A stretch of 56,511 bases of DNA. Source: Linderina pennispora (taxonomy: Eukaryota > Kickxellomycota > Kickxellomycetes > Kickxellales > Kickxellaceae). Numbering within the stretch: the stretch's first letter is position 1; every line of letters starts with the position of its first letter. The notes below the pieces were generated by a model, which was given only the letters and a program-made list of their open reading frames with translations, did not search any database and was not told the origin of the DNA. The DNA is taken from the NCBI RefSeq assembly GCF_002104995.1, contig NW_024468299.1:1-56511 (forward strand), in the 5' to 3' direction. Below are positions 41,876 through 52,871 of the stretch, one piece after another. The position numbers were made by a program, and so were the translations under genes.

Positions 41876-43750
41876 TTACTTGGCATATGCCGAATTGAGA
41901 AGATCAACCGACAGCGTCGCTGGGATTGGGTCGTTGCGCAGTGCCGAGTCGACAAGGTGCATGGCGATAAAGAACTCGCCGGGGCCAAAGCGCCCATCGA
42001 GGTTGCGGTCTGCCAGTGCCCAGATGCGGCGCAGCTGGTCGTCCGAGAGGCGGGACCGCCCAATTACTGCCTGCACTTGGTCAGACGTCAGATACCCAAG
42101 TCGTTTCCCCTGTTTATCGAGCCGCTTGAACAGATGGCCATACCGGACAAGAGCGTCGCTGGGAATGGTGCCGTTTGCGGCCGAGTATGTGCTGTGCTGG
42201 ATCGAGGCTGCACGTGGGGCCTGTTGGTGGGCAGCAGTGCTGGAACGAGCCAAGCTGGGAGCGCTTTGCTGGGGGCTGCGCATGGACATGGCGCGGCGAG
42301 CAGCATCGGATTTTGGTGGCGGCTGTGGCACTGTCACTGACGAGTAAATGGATGACGTGTCTGAAGGAGCTGCCGAATTGTATGAGTATGCGCTGCTGCT
42401 GCGGCTGCCACCCGAGGGAGTGGGTGGCACCGCGCGTAGGGAAGAGGCCTTTTGAGGCAGGGAAGGAACTGGACGCCGCCCCAGGATCCCAGTGCCTTTG
42501 ACTTCCTTTGCTGCAGTGAGTGGGATGCTTCCTGAGCCAACTAAAGTCGATGGCGGTGGCTGGTACGCGCCGGGTAAAGCTGCAGCGGGGACTGCTGGTG
42601 GTGGGGCTATCACGGACTGTGCAGCTGACAAACCGCGCATCATCGGGGCCGGTTGCTGCTGGTTGGACTGCTGCTGGATATGCGCCTTCGGATCAAAGTT
42701 GTCCTCGAATCCCGCACCGCTGAACTTGCTGATGAGGTTTGCTGGATGTGGCTGGATGTTATCTTCAACTGGCTTCACTGGTTCCTGTACAATCTGCCTA
42801 CTTGGGTGATACGGCAACATTGGCGCATCGTTCTCCTGCGAAGGGCTCCTTAGCTGAACCACCGGTTTCTTTGGCGGTGGAACCGGCCGCCGCTTCGGAT
42901 CAAACGGCAGCGCTGGCGCATCGTTTTCCACAGCCGGGTTCTGCTTTTGCACAATTGGCTTCTGCGGTGCAGGGATTGGCCTGCGCTTCGCATCAAACGG
43001 CAGACTTGGCGCATCATTCTCGAACGCAGGGCCTGTAGTTTGTCCGACGCTGCTGATTAACTGTGCTGGTTTCTGAGGTAGTAGCGGCTTTGATCCATTC
43101 TGCGTCTTGTTTGCGAGAAACACTGGCTTGCTAGCCACCGCTGGCTTGTTGCCTAGGTGCCTAGCCTCCCACTCGGCAGCAGCATCGCGCTCCTTCTGAT
43201 GGCGGTCGCTGGTGTCGCTGGTATCGTAAATGAGCGGCTTGTGTGGCAGAGGGGGCGGTGAGGCCTTGGTTGGCTGTGGAGCTGCTGGTTTGAACAACTG
43301 GGGCTTCGGTGCTACCGTTGGCTTGCCGCCAAACAATGACTTTGTCGCGACTGCTGGCTTGGGAGCCAGCGGGGGTTTGGGCGCTGGTGTGGGTTTAGGA
43401 GCCAGCGTAGGCTTTGGTGCAAGTGTTGGTTTGGGGGCCAGCGCTGGTTTGACCGGCAGAGCCGGAGCAGCAGCTCTGATGGGTTCAGTTTCCTGCTTGA
43501 ATGCCTCCAACTGCAGTGTAGATGACAGCAAACCGTCCTTCTGAAGCTTGGCCAAAATATCCATACTGTCGCCTGCTTCTGGCGTCAGCTCTGCATAGAC
43601 TACTGGGAACAGGCCGCGCTGGCCCGCCACAGTGCCCTCAAACCAGCCTTCCTCGCTCGATGGCTGCACGCTAGTCAGGATGTCGCCAGCATCGAATGTG
43701 ATCTCCCCAGGGTTTTCAGCAATGCACGCGTAAATGGCCGTTGCCTTCAT
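41876..43750 (-). CDS. SH3 and EH domain protein, probable endocytic adaptor
   Basis: The 624-residue protein starts with an SH3 domain (residues 1-58: AIYACIAENPGEITFDAGD, EEGWFEGTVAGQRGLFPVVY). A long disordered region follows with repeated Pro-Lys motifs (APKPTLAPKP type, about 90-135) and four related blocks of ENDAPxLPF/Y (about 245-335). A C-terminal EH domain (about 530-610) contains LTSDQVQAVIGRSRLSDDQL, then RIWALADRNLDGRFGPGEF with a calcium-loop DRNLDGRFGPGE. EH domains bind NPF peptides; SH3 domains bind proline-rich ligands. Together they suggest a scaffold in clathrin or actin-linked endocytosis. The gene has no intron. It is divergent from CCZ1 across 303 bp. Confidence 0.9.
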   Translation of the reverse strand: MKATAIYACIAENPGEITFDAGDILTSVQPSSEEGWFEGTVAGQRGLFPVVYAELTPEAGDSMDILAKLQKDGLLSSTLQLEAFKQETEPIRAAAPALPVKPALAPKPTLAPKPTLAPKPTPAPKPPLAPKPAVATKSLFGGKPTVAPKPQLFKPAAPQPTKASPPPLPHKPLIYDTSDTSDRHQKERDAAAEWEARHLGNKPAVASKPVFLANKTQNGSKPLLPQKPAQLISSVGQTTGPAFENDAPSLPFDAKRRPIPAPQKPIVQKQNPAVENDAPALPFDPKRRPVPPPKKPVVQLRSPSQENDAPMLPYHPSRQIVQEPVKPVEDNIQPHPANLISKFSGAGFEDNFDPKAHIQQQSNQQQPAPMMRGLSAAQSVIAPPPAVPAAALPGAYQPPPSTLVGSGSIPLTAAKEVKGTGILGRRPVPSLPQKASSLRAVPPTPSGGSRSSSAYSYNSAAPSDTSSIYSSVTVPQPPPKSDAARRAMSMRSPQQSAPSLARSSTAAHQQAPRAASIQHSTYSAANGTIPSDALVRYGHLFKRLDKQGKRLGYLTSDQVQAVIGRSRLSDDQLRRIWALADRNLDGRFGPGEFFIAMHLVDSALRNDPIPATLSVDLLNSAYAK

Positions 43751-44053
43751 GGCTATCTCTAATAATAAGGGGCAAAAATGCTAGGGCTGGGACAAAATGA
43801 ACGAAAGAGAAAAGAGGGACAGGAGCTGGCTGGCGATGTCCGTCAAGGGTCCGACAGGTGAGGCTAAATATAGTCACCCGAGGACAGCCAGGCAACAACA
43901 CGGCTCGGATTTTCCCGAATCAGATCAGCAGCCTTTGTGGGCATACAGGCGTGATGTAGACGCTTTCCAGCTACAAACAGACCGCCTCCGGCTTTTCTTT
44001 CACATTTCTTGGCCTTCTTTGCAATTCAAGTTCTTTGTGCGAAAGCATTGGCA
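43751..44053. promoter_or_regulatory. Bidirectional promoter between SH3-EH gene and CCZ1
   Basis: This 303-bp stretch lies between two divergent start codons and must serve both genes. I see no clear TATA box on either side. Confidence 0.6.
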
Positions 44054-45132
44054 ATGACGACAGTATATCCGCCGGCATTGTCGCACTTTGCTGTATTCTG
44101 TCCCGCGCTGGGCGCAACCGAGGACTCCACACATGAGCAGCTCCTGTTTTATGCCGCCGCTACGCTCCCTGCATTCTACCCATACTCGGCCAACGACTAC
44201 TACTCGCGGACCGCACACCTTCGGCGACGGTCATCAGGAAGCGGCACTGTGAAATCGCACAGCCCAGGGCGTGCACATGCCAGCACCACTGAGCCCCACG
44301 GGAACCGTGAGCGCGTAGTGTCGCTGGATACGAAGCTGCGGGAGATCGGGCTAGCATCAGCACTGGTTATGTTTGCAGACACATTTTCGCCCAGCAACCA
44401 GTTTCACGTTGTGCATTCGGAAAAGCGGCGGACTGTTATCTTCACGCCTGAAGAAGGGGTCATCGTCCACCTGTCGATAGTTTTGCCACGCAAAGTCACT
44501 CCGTTTGGCAAGGAGAAGGATGCGTATTCCGTTGAATTCCTCGATAACGAGCTCGATGACCGTGCGATTCAACCGTGGCTCGAAGCAGAATACCAGGCGT
44601 TCCGATTGCTGTTTGGTCCAGTTGGTAGAGCTTTGCGAGGAGGGAGACAGAAAGTCATTCGCCAGCTGGACTCGTTCTTTGGGCGAACCGTGTGGGGCTG
44701 GGATAGACGGTGGGACAGAAAACATGGCGATGAGCTGGATCTCCTGCATTCGCTGTCTCCGCTGCCACAGCTTCCAGTCGGCCCAATCAGCCTGGGTGGG
44801 TTCGACGAGCTGTGGCAAGATATGTCGTCAATCGGCGACGAGGACGCAGTTGTTAATGACGTGGTCGTGCTTTGGCACGGGAACGAGGTGGTATGGAGCA
44901 GCTTCAAATCACACAAGGTGCTTCGTGCGATAGTTGCCTGGTCCCGTGTCGTCTATGTGCCTGCATTTGCACACGCAGCCGAAGCAAAACACAAGAGCCA
45001 TGCAGCACCGCCCCACCGAGCTCTCGGTGTTGCTAAGCCTAGCACAGCGCGCCAGAGCTCTTGGGGCAGTAGCTGGTTGTTTGGATGGGGCAAGCAACAG
45101 CAGCAGCCACAGCCACAGCCACAGCCCCCATC

Positions 45133-45167
<35 letters not shown>

Positions 45168-46705
45168 CGGCGCTCAGACAAGAAAGCACCGGGACGGAGA
45201 GCAGAGGCAGTACAGGCAGCGAGTCAGAGATAGAGGTCGGCAATGGCGGATTCTCGCAGGTGCTGTCGCGCGCTGTTGATATGTTAGTAGAGCCACGGCC
45301 GCCAACGCCGCCAGAAGTGGACCCTGTGTTTCTGTCTGGCGAGCCTGTGCCCGAGCAATTCCATGTGCCTAATGACGGCCTGGACTCTGATGCCGAGTCT
45401 ATTCACTCTATCAGGTCGATGGCGTCTGTGCGCACCACCGCCACTGTTGCGCTGTCTCGCCAGTCAGTGTCGGCGACGATCGGCAGGGCCAGGGCCAACA
45501 CGCACATGAACTTTGGGGTGCCTTTGCGTGCCAGGAGCCACTCACGTGCAGCCTCGATTCTGTCCAACTCGAGTGTAGTCACCACCGATACAATGCAGCT
45601 GCGTGACGACACACGCGTATCATCGAGAAGCAGCTGGTGGAATTGGGGGTCTGGCGAATCACCGAGGCTGCCATCGATCCACAGCAACGGTGTGTCTGAG
45701 TCTGAGCCCTCGGGAACCGACCCTGCGTCGACGTTCTTGTTCACTGGCACGTCGGCGTTTCCCGGACTACCGCAGGCAGGAAAGGAGCCTGAAAACAATG
45801 AGCGCCCCGAGCACATTCTTGCAGATGACCTAGATGCTGAGGGTGCGAGCAAGGGGGAGACTATCAGCAGGCTTGAAGAGGCGATGGAGGAGGGCATTCC
45901 TGAGGTGTATGAGCACGGAATAGATGTCGACGTGAGCCGTGGTGTAGTACTGGCCCCCCGTGCCATTCCCGGCATGCAATACGACACACGGCTCGTCAAG
46001 CTAATGTACCAGGCTACCGAGGGCGCCGCAACTTCTCCTGTGCCAGCTGAAATGCCCCTATGTGTGGGGGACGCTGTGGCTCGGCATTTTGTGTACCGCT
46101 TTGGCGATCTCCTGTTTGTTGTTTTTGGACGCCCTGCCGAATCCAACGAAGAAGAGGAAGCTGTTGGGCGAGCTGGCCGGAGACGCGGTCGTCGCAACGG
46201 CGGCATGCGCCGCGAGACATTCGATTCTGTCAAATTCAGCTCTCACGACTGCCAGCAGATCGAAAATGCCATCCTGCGCTACGCAGAGAGCCTCCAGTCA
46301 GCCACACAGCGCGACCATTCCGACATATCCGCGAAGCGCCGCACGGCCATCCAGCAGGCCAAAGTCCGCAGGATCCCCCCCTATATCCATATGGACAAGA
46401 CAGACCAGCTGGCGCGCACGAACTGGAAGCACGACGGTCCTCTGCCAATGAACCAAAGTTTTGCCGGCTACGTTTCTGACGATGTGCGCAGCAGCGGCAA
46501 TGGCCTGGCATCAAATGTCAGGCGGGCAATTTCGGTCGTGCAGGGTGAGCAGCGTGGTGGGGCGGTGGTGTGTGCCCGCATGCAGGACAAGGGGTGGGTT
46601 GCAGGTATGGATCGGTGCCAATTCGAATGTGTGTGTGTCGTTGACCAGCCCAAGGCGACACTGGCGGATGCCCAAACATTTCTGAGTAAAGTTGCCAGTT
46701 TATGA
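44054..46705 (+). CDS. CCZ1: Ccz1-like vacuolar fusion protein
   Basis: Ccz1 with Mon1 forms the exchange factor for Rab7/Ypt7 on late endosomes and autophagosomes. The N-terminal longin-type region (about 8-165) fits the family: FAVFCPALGATEDSTHEQLLFYA, LREIGLASALVMFADTFSP and VVHSEKRRTVIFTPEEGV. Later parts (RLVKLMYQATEG and FVYRFGDLLFVVFG) resemble the C-terminal longin-like domains. The protein has 883 residues from the ATG at 44054. A glutamine-rich insert (PQPQPQPP followed by 11-12 Gln, near residues 350-375) and a long Ser-rich linker (about 375-590) separate the conserved parts. The start is the first ATG; the in-frame sequence before it lacks an ATG. Confidence 0.75.
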
Positions 46706-46822
46706 GTGACCGTTTCTTACTGTATATTATAACTGGAATGTCTATGAGGCGGGAAAACCTGACTTTTTGGTTGTGGTGACAAGCATCTTTTGAACAGGCT
46801 GTTGGCAGAGTCTGCCGACGAA

Positions 46823-46924
46823 TCAGTTTGCCATCTCTTCCGCGTCAATTGGCCCCAGTGGCCGTGGTGGATACGGGTAGTCGTGTCCGCCAACGTCTTG
46901 CCGATAGCTGAGCTGCCTTTTCAT
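46823..46924 (-). CDS. Micropeptide with DYPxPxRP motif (33 aa, member 3)
   Basis: The minus-strand frame starts with the first ATG downstream of a TTAAAG-type box near 47090 and encodes 33 residues. The start is MKRQLSYRQDVGG. The central HDYPYPPRPLGPIDAEE aligns without gaps with the C-terminal blocks of members 1 and 2. The leader is pyrimidine-rich and ATG-free for about 170 bp. The gene is convergent with CCZ1 (117 bp between stops). The N-terminal half is basic, unlike the other members. Confidence 0.5.
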   Translation of the reverse strand: MKRQLSYRQDVGGHDYPYPPRPLGPIDAEEMAN

Positions 46925-48127
46925 TGTACCAATAGGTGGAGGCGAGGATACTGATGACAGAAAGCAGGAGGAGAGAGGCACGATTTGTGATTTCTTGGAA
47001 ACGTAGTACAGGAAATGAAAAATTAGAGAAAGCGAAAAAGATGCGCGTGTAGTGACAGGAGCAGGCGCCAGCACACACGTTTTGTGTGCCCTTTAACCCA
47101 CCATGTTACATCTTTTTTGCCATCGTCATCTGGTCTCTGTTTGGTTCCTAGTTTTTGTGTTTCAGGTTCGCTGAAGGAAAGGCTTAGGAGAAGGCGCGCA
47201 CTTGCTTATTGACTGCTGCTAAATTTTCTCCTCGCCATTGTTCTTCTCCGCATTCGACCATGCTGCAACCCCCTGAGTACATGCCCAATGGCCAGGGACA
47301 ATTGGCAGGTGATGTGCAAAATGAAAGACACGCCCTTGTTCCGCTGCACACGTCCATTTCTTTTTGGCAGAAGAAAAACATGTCGGGTGGGCGAGGTTCG
47401 GTGAGGCCATTCCTATTCGCTCTACGGCGGATCTGTGCAGTGCTTTTTGTTGATGCAATCTGCTGCATATTTACCTTGGGAAGATGTGCAAAAAAGGGCT
47501 TCTTGTCACAAGGTTCTTGTGCAGCAGGTAGCACAAAGCAAGGTACTTGAATAGAGCGCATGTAAAGCTTGGAAACGACTAAAATTGCAGCACACTAGAG
47601 GGTGGCGTTCTCGGGCTACACTCTTCTGCGACTAATCGACCCCACATGCCAGCAGAAAATGTGCTTCCAGCAGAGGTATCCATGCTCCGACCGTTTTCGG
47701 TGCTATAAAAGCACCGCACATAGTAAGAGCAGGTAGAGACATTGTCTATGTAAACAGGTTTTGATTGGGCAAGAGACTGTCGAGTACGGCAGCAGTATGT
47801 AGTCACTGCTCCCGCCATGGCATGCGCTACATGTGCTGCTGCATTGGCATGCCACATAAATCACCCCGATGCCGCGATCTTAATCGGCTGATAGCCCAGT
47901 GAATTATTATTTTCGCATTGACTGGGCTGCCAGTGCAGGATCAAAATATCTAAAAATAGATATGCTGATTTCAGACATCCTGTATCTGGTCTTCCTGTGA
48001 ACACAGGTGGTGTAGTGTTCTTGGATAATGTCCTAACCCTTGACATAAAGCCTTCAGTTCTCGCTCTTTTCCAATGCCAAATATAGTTAGTTTCTCGTAC
48101 TTGTCCTTTTGAGTATAGCTGTTCTAC
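46925..48127. other. Intergenic, no firm gene
   Basis: It contains the leader of the 33-aa gene, then a TATAAAAG box at 47704-47711 on the plus strand. The first two ATGs after that box are each followed directly by a stop codon; the third (47817) opens 24 codons with several Cys and Ala. I do not call a gene from this. Confidence 0.5.
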
Positions 48128-48703
48128 ATGTTGTTTACCATGCGCCTATTTCATACAGCTATAATCGTCTGTTGCGCGATTTCTGTGCTAGCGGCACCAC
48201 TGAGTACGCAGCACAAAACACTCAAACCATCCAAGGATACATTCTACACTGCCAACAACTCCTTTGAATCAAAACCCCAAGGCTCGTCCCCGTACCTAAT
48301 AGCCTACGATAATGCAGGGGTCCGCTCGTTCACACTCATAGCGTTTGACTTGCCTCAAGAAGTAATTGGTAACTCTAGCCGCGTTGCAAAATGCACAATG
48401 ACGCTGGGAAAGTTTGCCTTCCCACCTACCGGTTCTGTAAATATCTTTCTGACTGCCACATCTGCGAACTGGGACGAGAAAACAGTAAGCGGCTTGAATG
48501 CACCAGCGGTAATGGGCGAGACAGTGCAGGTAGTTGTCACTGATACTCAGGTCCCAATCACGTTTGATTCAACGTATCTGTGCAGTGTTGCGGCTAGTAG
48601 TGGCGGTGGCAGTATGTCAGTGAGACTCGATAGTCCACAGGCACTGTACTCGACCGCATCGCGTGAAAATGGCGGCCAAGCATCGCTGCTAATCGAATAT
48701 TAG
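48128..48703 (+). CDS. Secreted DNRLRE/CBM96-like protein
   Basis: The 191-residue protein begins with a signal peptide (from Met1 or Met5; core LFHTAIIVCCAISVLAAP), probably cut after about residue 22. The mature part resembles DNRLRE domains: DTFYTANNSFESKPQGSSPY, SFTLIAFDLPQ, then VNIFLTATSANWDEKTV and GLNAP. These domains are found in secreted and wall polysaccharide-binding proteins. The beta-sandwich pattern fits, and about 165 residues is the right length for one domain. There is no intron, membrane segment or GPI signal. Confidence 0.68.
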   Translation: MLFTMRLFHTAIIVCCAISVLAAPLSTQHKTLKPSKDTFYTANNSFESKPQGSSPYLIAYDNAGVRSFTLIAFDLPQEVIGNSSRVAKCTMTLGKFAFPPTGSVNIFLTATSANWDEKTVSGLNAPAVMGETVQVVVTDTQVPITFDSTYLCSVAASSGGGSMSVRLDSPQALYSTASRENGGQASLLIEY

Positions 48704-51700
48704 TATATAGCATAGATGTGTAGTCATATCTGGTGTGAAGAAAGTCCAGGTCCTTGTCCAGAGCATACACCAAGGCATGCACTGGCGCCGTGTTCTCGTC
48801 AGATTAATCCATGCTTGGCCAAGAAGGTCCTAGTGCAAAGCAAGATGGCGGATTAATAAATTTATTACCAGCTGACAAGTTGATAATCCCATCTCTGCTT
48901 GTTCCAGAGCGGACCTCCGCGAATCTGTGTGAACCATGTGGAAAGCTGCAGGCCTCGGATGATGTACCAGTCACTGCATTCTGGGACATGCCTGCCTGGC
49001 TGTGACCAGATCAGCAGCATACAGTGACATGTATTTTTCAGCTTGGGTCAATAGCCAGGACAGAAAAGATCAGCATTCCATGATAGGTACGCTAGGCAGG
49101 TTCATTTTTGTTTGGCAGGCGTTGCCACAGTCATGAGACATGGCATGAAGGGCGCATGCTGTGCAGGATACAATCTAGAGAAAAGTGGCTCGGATCCTGC
49201 TCATTTAGCCCGATGCTTCACCAGTTGCCACACTGCAAGAAATCTTGTAGCACATAGGTGAGTTGTAGTTTGGAGAAAATGTGCGTTCTCGGAGGGGCGG
49301 TCGATTCCTGCGGGTTGTCTACATTTTGCACTATCCCCAGACAACACGTCGGATTGGCCTGGTACTCACCATCTATGAGCCATCTGTACAGGGGCATGCG
49401 ATCTATTCGCATCTCTGTACCATCAAGGATGTACGTTGTAGCCACACCAACCAGAAACCAGCCAGCCTCGGGGATATAATATGGAGCGGGTGCATTCTCT
49501 TGTGCGTTCTCCCGTGCCACAAACAAGTATATTGATGCAAGACGGCAGAGCAGCAGAGAGCGACAGGAGCCACAGGCCACTACACCAACCCCTGGCACCG
49601 TGCTTTGCTCACGGGTTATTGCAGATGATCACAGGAGGGGAATCTGAGAAGGCACATGCTGCATTTTCCGTATGTGCATATAGTTTCTTGTGGTGAGTGT
49701 ATAGGCTGAGTGTGTTGGCCAAGAATTGTCTTGTCTCGGTCAATTTTTGCTGTAGCTAGAAACAGCCCGACCAGCGACTGGGGTTGGGAATAGCGAGGTA
49801 GGCCGATACTGGCCACAATTAAATCGTTGGCAGGTGCTTCTTCTGAGCCTGCCTTACCACTGGCTCAGCAAAAAATTCAGATCGCTGGGTGCTGCTCCTA
49901 CTTGCAAACTCGGCGCAGACCTGTATTTTATATGTGGCCCAGGTGGCTGCATTGCGGAACAGCGAGTCTCATGCTGCACCCTTTCATGCTGCGCTCCCTG
50001 TGGCTACTGTACAATTTCCAGTGTGAACTTCACTTGCAGTGGCATGACCACAGCCTGCCCGCATATACGCGTAGATGGACGAGAACACGCTGCTAGCGGG
50101 ATTCGTTCGTGTTTTGCTGTCAACAGTCGCTGAGTGATAGAATAGCAAAGAACGGACAGCCCTCTCTTTCAAAAACTGAGGGAGATCGTCGCGTGAGGAC
50201 TGCGGCGTATTCGGGCTTTTGGACTGCAGCATTTACGGCGAACGAGTGAAGGGGTACCTGTTTTATTGCAGGCCAATCTTATCCGATGTCGCTTACACAC
50301 CGCCGCTCGCCTGCCGACTAGCATGTAAATCGCCAGCTAGCTCTAGAGACCAAATTTACTGGCTGTGGTGTCCAATTGGCCACAAAAATGCGCCTGGCCA
50401 AACCTGCGCGATGGCTGGTCTGCAGCCTGCTTGGTGCAATCAATGGTGCAGAGAGGCTATATGCGGGGGTGCCACCTCTCGGACTATGTCAAAGCCCGCT
50501 GCCTCTCTAGCCACCGCCATGCAACTGCAAGGTGATTCGCCCCTACTCCGGGCCATATGCAAGATTCAGTCATGTGCTGGTTGCCTCCATTTGTTGCTGT
50601 TATAGTGTGTTGCATCCCCGTGATGGCACTCCTGATCTGTGTGGGGATGTGGAGGATGTAAAACAGAATAACATTGAATCCACAGGGCAGATTCGCAGTT
50701 CACATTTGGCTCGCTACCAATTCCCAACCCAGAGGCACCAGTCAGAGTTCACAGCAGCGAACTCCCCAAAAGGGGCAGCATAGATACATACCCAATGTAC
50801 ATGTGAATCTGTGGCAGCTGAGCCTGCAGAAGCGAATTCGAAAGTAGACACATTCATTTGCACCACCTTGTCGATCTCACCTTCTGTAAACAAAAACGCA
50901 ATAAATGGTAATTGATCCTAGCGCAGACTTTTTACACCGACCACTTTGCGCTTTTGGCGGGCAGGAAATCGCTCTGCCATCACTCGATAAGGCGGGCGTC
51001 AACACAGACCAGCCCTCCCACAGTTCCTCTTAGGGGAAACATCACCCATTTGGCCGGGCGAATTGTTGGGTGGATGACAGGCAGCCTGTAGGCCGACTTT
51101 GCTCTCTCCAATCGGGCAGCGCAATGCACGGCCTGTGCAGTAAGGCGGCAAGCGACTTCAACGTTGTATCTTCTTAGTCGTATGCTCGTTCGCTACATTG
51201 GTTGAAGCGCATGGTGCAGACTGAGAAGAGAAAGCTGACGGGCTATCCCCTAACGACCTCGCTTTGCACGGATCCTGCTCCAATTGGATCAATTCCTCCG
51301 TCCAAAATTGGAAACCCCGCGCAGGAGGACAGCTACGACACGCATTGCATTGACCGCCCAATGCCCGGTAGAGCCAAAAGCACTGTCGTTTCTGGGTGTT
51401 CTTTGCTGCCCGATCGTTGCGATAGGGGCACAGGGAGAGCGCTTTTGGAAACCACATACAGGCATCTGGTGGGGGGGGAGATGCGCTTGCAGCGGGGTAT
51501 TGAGAATAATATACCGTGCATGGATGTGGCTCCTTTCTGGGTGTGCTCTCTGCAAGGTGCAGAAAGAGTGGGTGTTCGCAAATCGCTCACGTCGTTCTCT
51601 GGCGCCTTGGGCTCTGTTGGCCAAGCGGGATCCCTGCCTGCTTCTCAGCTGGGCTCAACCCCCCACTCGGAGCCGTTGATTCTATCACCCAAAGGCTGGT

Positions 51701-52871
51701 GAAGCCATTTTTGTATGCATGGGCGGGTGCCAGCAAGCATGTAGCACTTCACTTGGATTGAGTGGCATCTGCAAAGTGAGAAAAAAAAATCCAGTTTACG
51801 ATTGTCACGATTGCAAAACATGCTGCGCGTAAGTGCCACTTGCTAATCCTTAGATGATGCTCACGCGCTGACAGCCGAGGGCAGTGTGACAGTGACCTGT
51901 CACAGCAGGCAGCTGGTCCATTTGCCGCCCTAGGTTCCTGAGTCATTCATAATATACTCCCTATTTACGCAGACAATGGGTTACCATTATTGCACCGATC
52001 TTGGCACTGTGGGGCAAACCGGCGGGGGTATTCCAGATTGCTCGGGCCGACGAGTATTTGGCCGCGCTAGAAAAATCTACTCCAGGTAAGACAGCGCGTG
52101 CGAGTCTGGGAAAATCGGATTCCAGTGACAGCTGGCATCCAGCTAGTTTCAGCGTTTCCGGAGCTGATGCATAAAGATCGCCCGCCCAGTGTGTTTTGAG
52201 CAAATACAGGTGGCCACCACACTAGCTCAGGATTTACATGCCATAGCGCGTCGCAGATGGAATGCCTGGGGTCTGGAGGGGTGCTTCCTGGCCCCCCTTT
52301 CCTCGCGCTGCTGGCTGTGCCGAAATGCGCCTTTTGGCCAGATTGTGTGCTGAAAATAGCCTGCAAAAATGAGGGACATTGCTCGGGGCCACTCCGAGAA
52401 AATCGTTCCATGACACCTGCTCTCTTCCCCATTTCGGGGAGTCTGAGGATGGACATGGGTGCCATTTTTCTGCGCGTGCGAATGGCAGCCGCGCCAATAA
52501 GCCGTCTCTGGGACTCCCTCTCCTTGCTGCCAGGAAGAGAGCACAGATGTATTGTCTGCTGAGGCCTTCTGCAGAGCGCCTTGCTTGTCCGCACCGCAAC
52601 CCTCCAGCATCGGCGGAGCCCGCATTTGGGAGGCGTAGCCAAGGCGGGATTGATGATGTATATAAACAGTGCCAGTCCTCTGCCTTCCACAAAAACATTC
52701 TTGTCTCGAATAATCCAAGAACCCGGCGGCGTCTTCCATCGACACTTTAATCCTCTCACTCTATTCTATTCTGTTGTAATTTGTTAAAAGCATCTCAGAG
52801 CCGACCTCTACCCACCGTCGCCTATTCCTGATCTTCGCTCGTCTCCCTACCTAATCTAATATTCTGCAACC
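48704..52871. promoter_or_regulatory. 4.2-kb stretch without a supported gene, upstream of the glucose transporters
   Basis: This is the longest gene-free stretch. Only short frames are present. One minus-strand frame (49218-49598) has protein-like composition but no recognisable family. The right end holds the promoter of the first transporter: TATATAAA at 52659-52666, a C/T-rich leader of about 190 bp, and ATG at 52872. Confidence 0.55.

Noticed and set aside
47817-47891. 24-codon frame after a TATAAAAG box
   Set aside because: Two earlier ATGs are each followed directly by stop codons, and the peptide lacks any motif shared with the other micropeptides.
49218-49598. Minus-strand frame of 126 codons with protein-like composition and an internal GTGAGT donor
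   Set aside because: I could not find matching flanking exons or a known family. It may be an exon of an unrecognised gene but cannot be supported.
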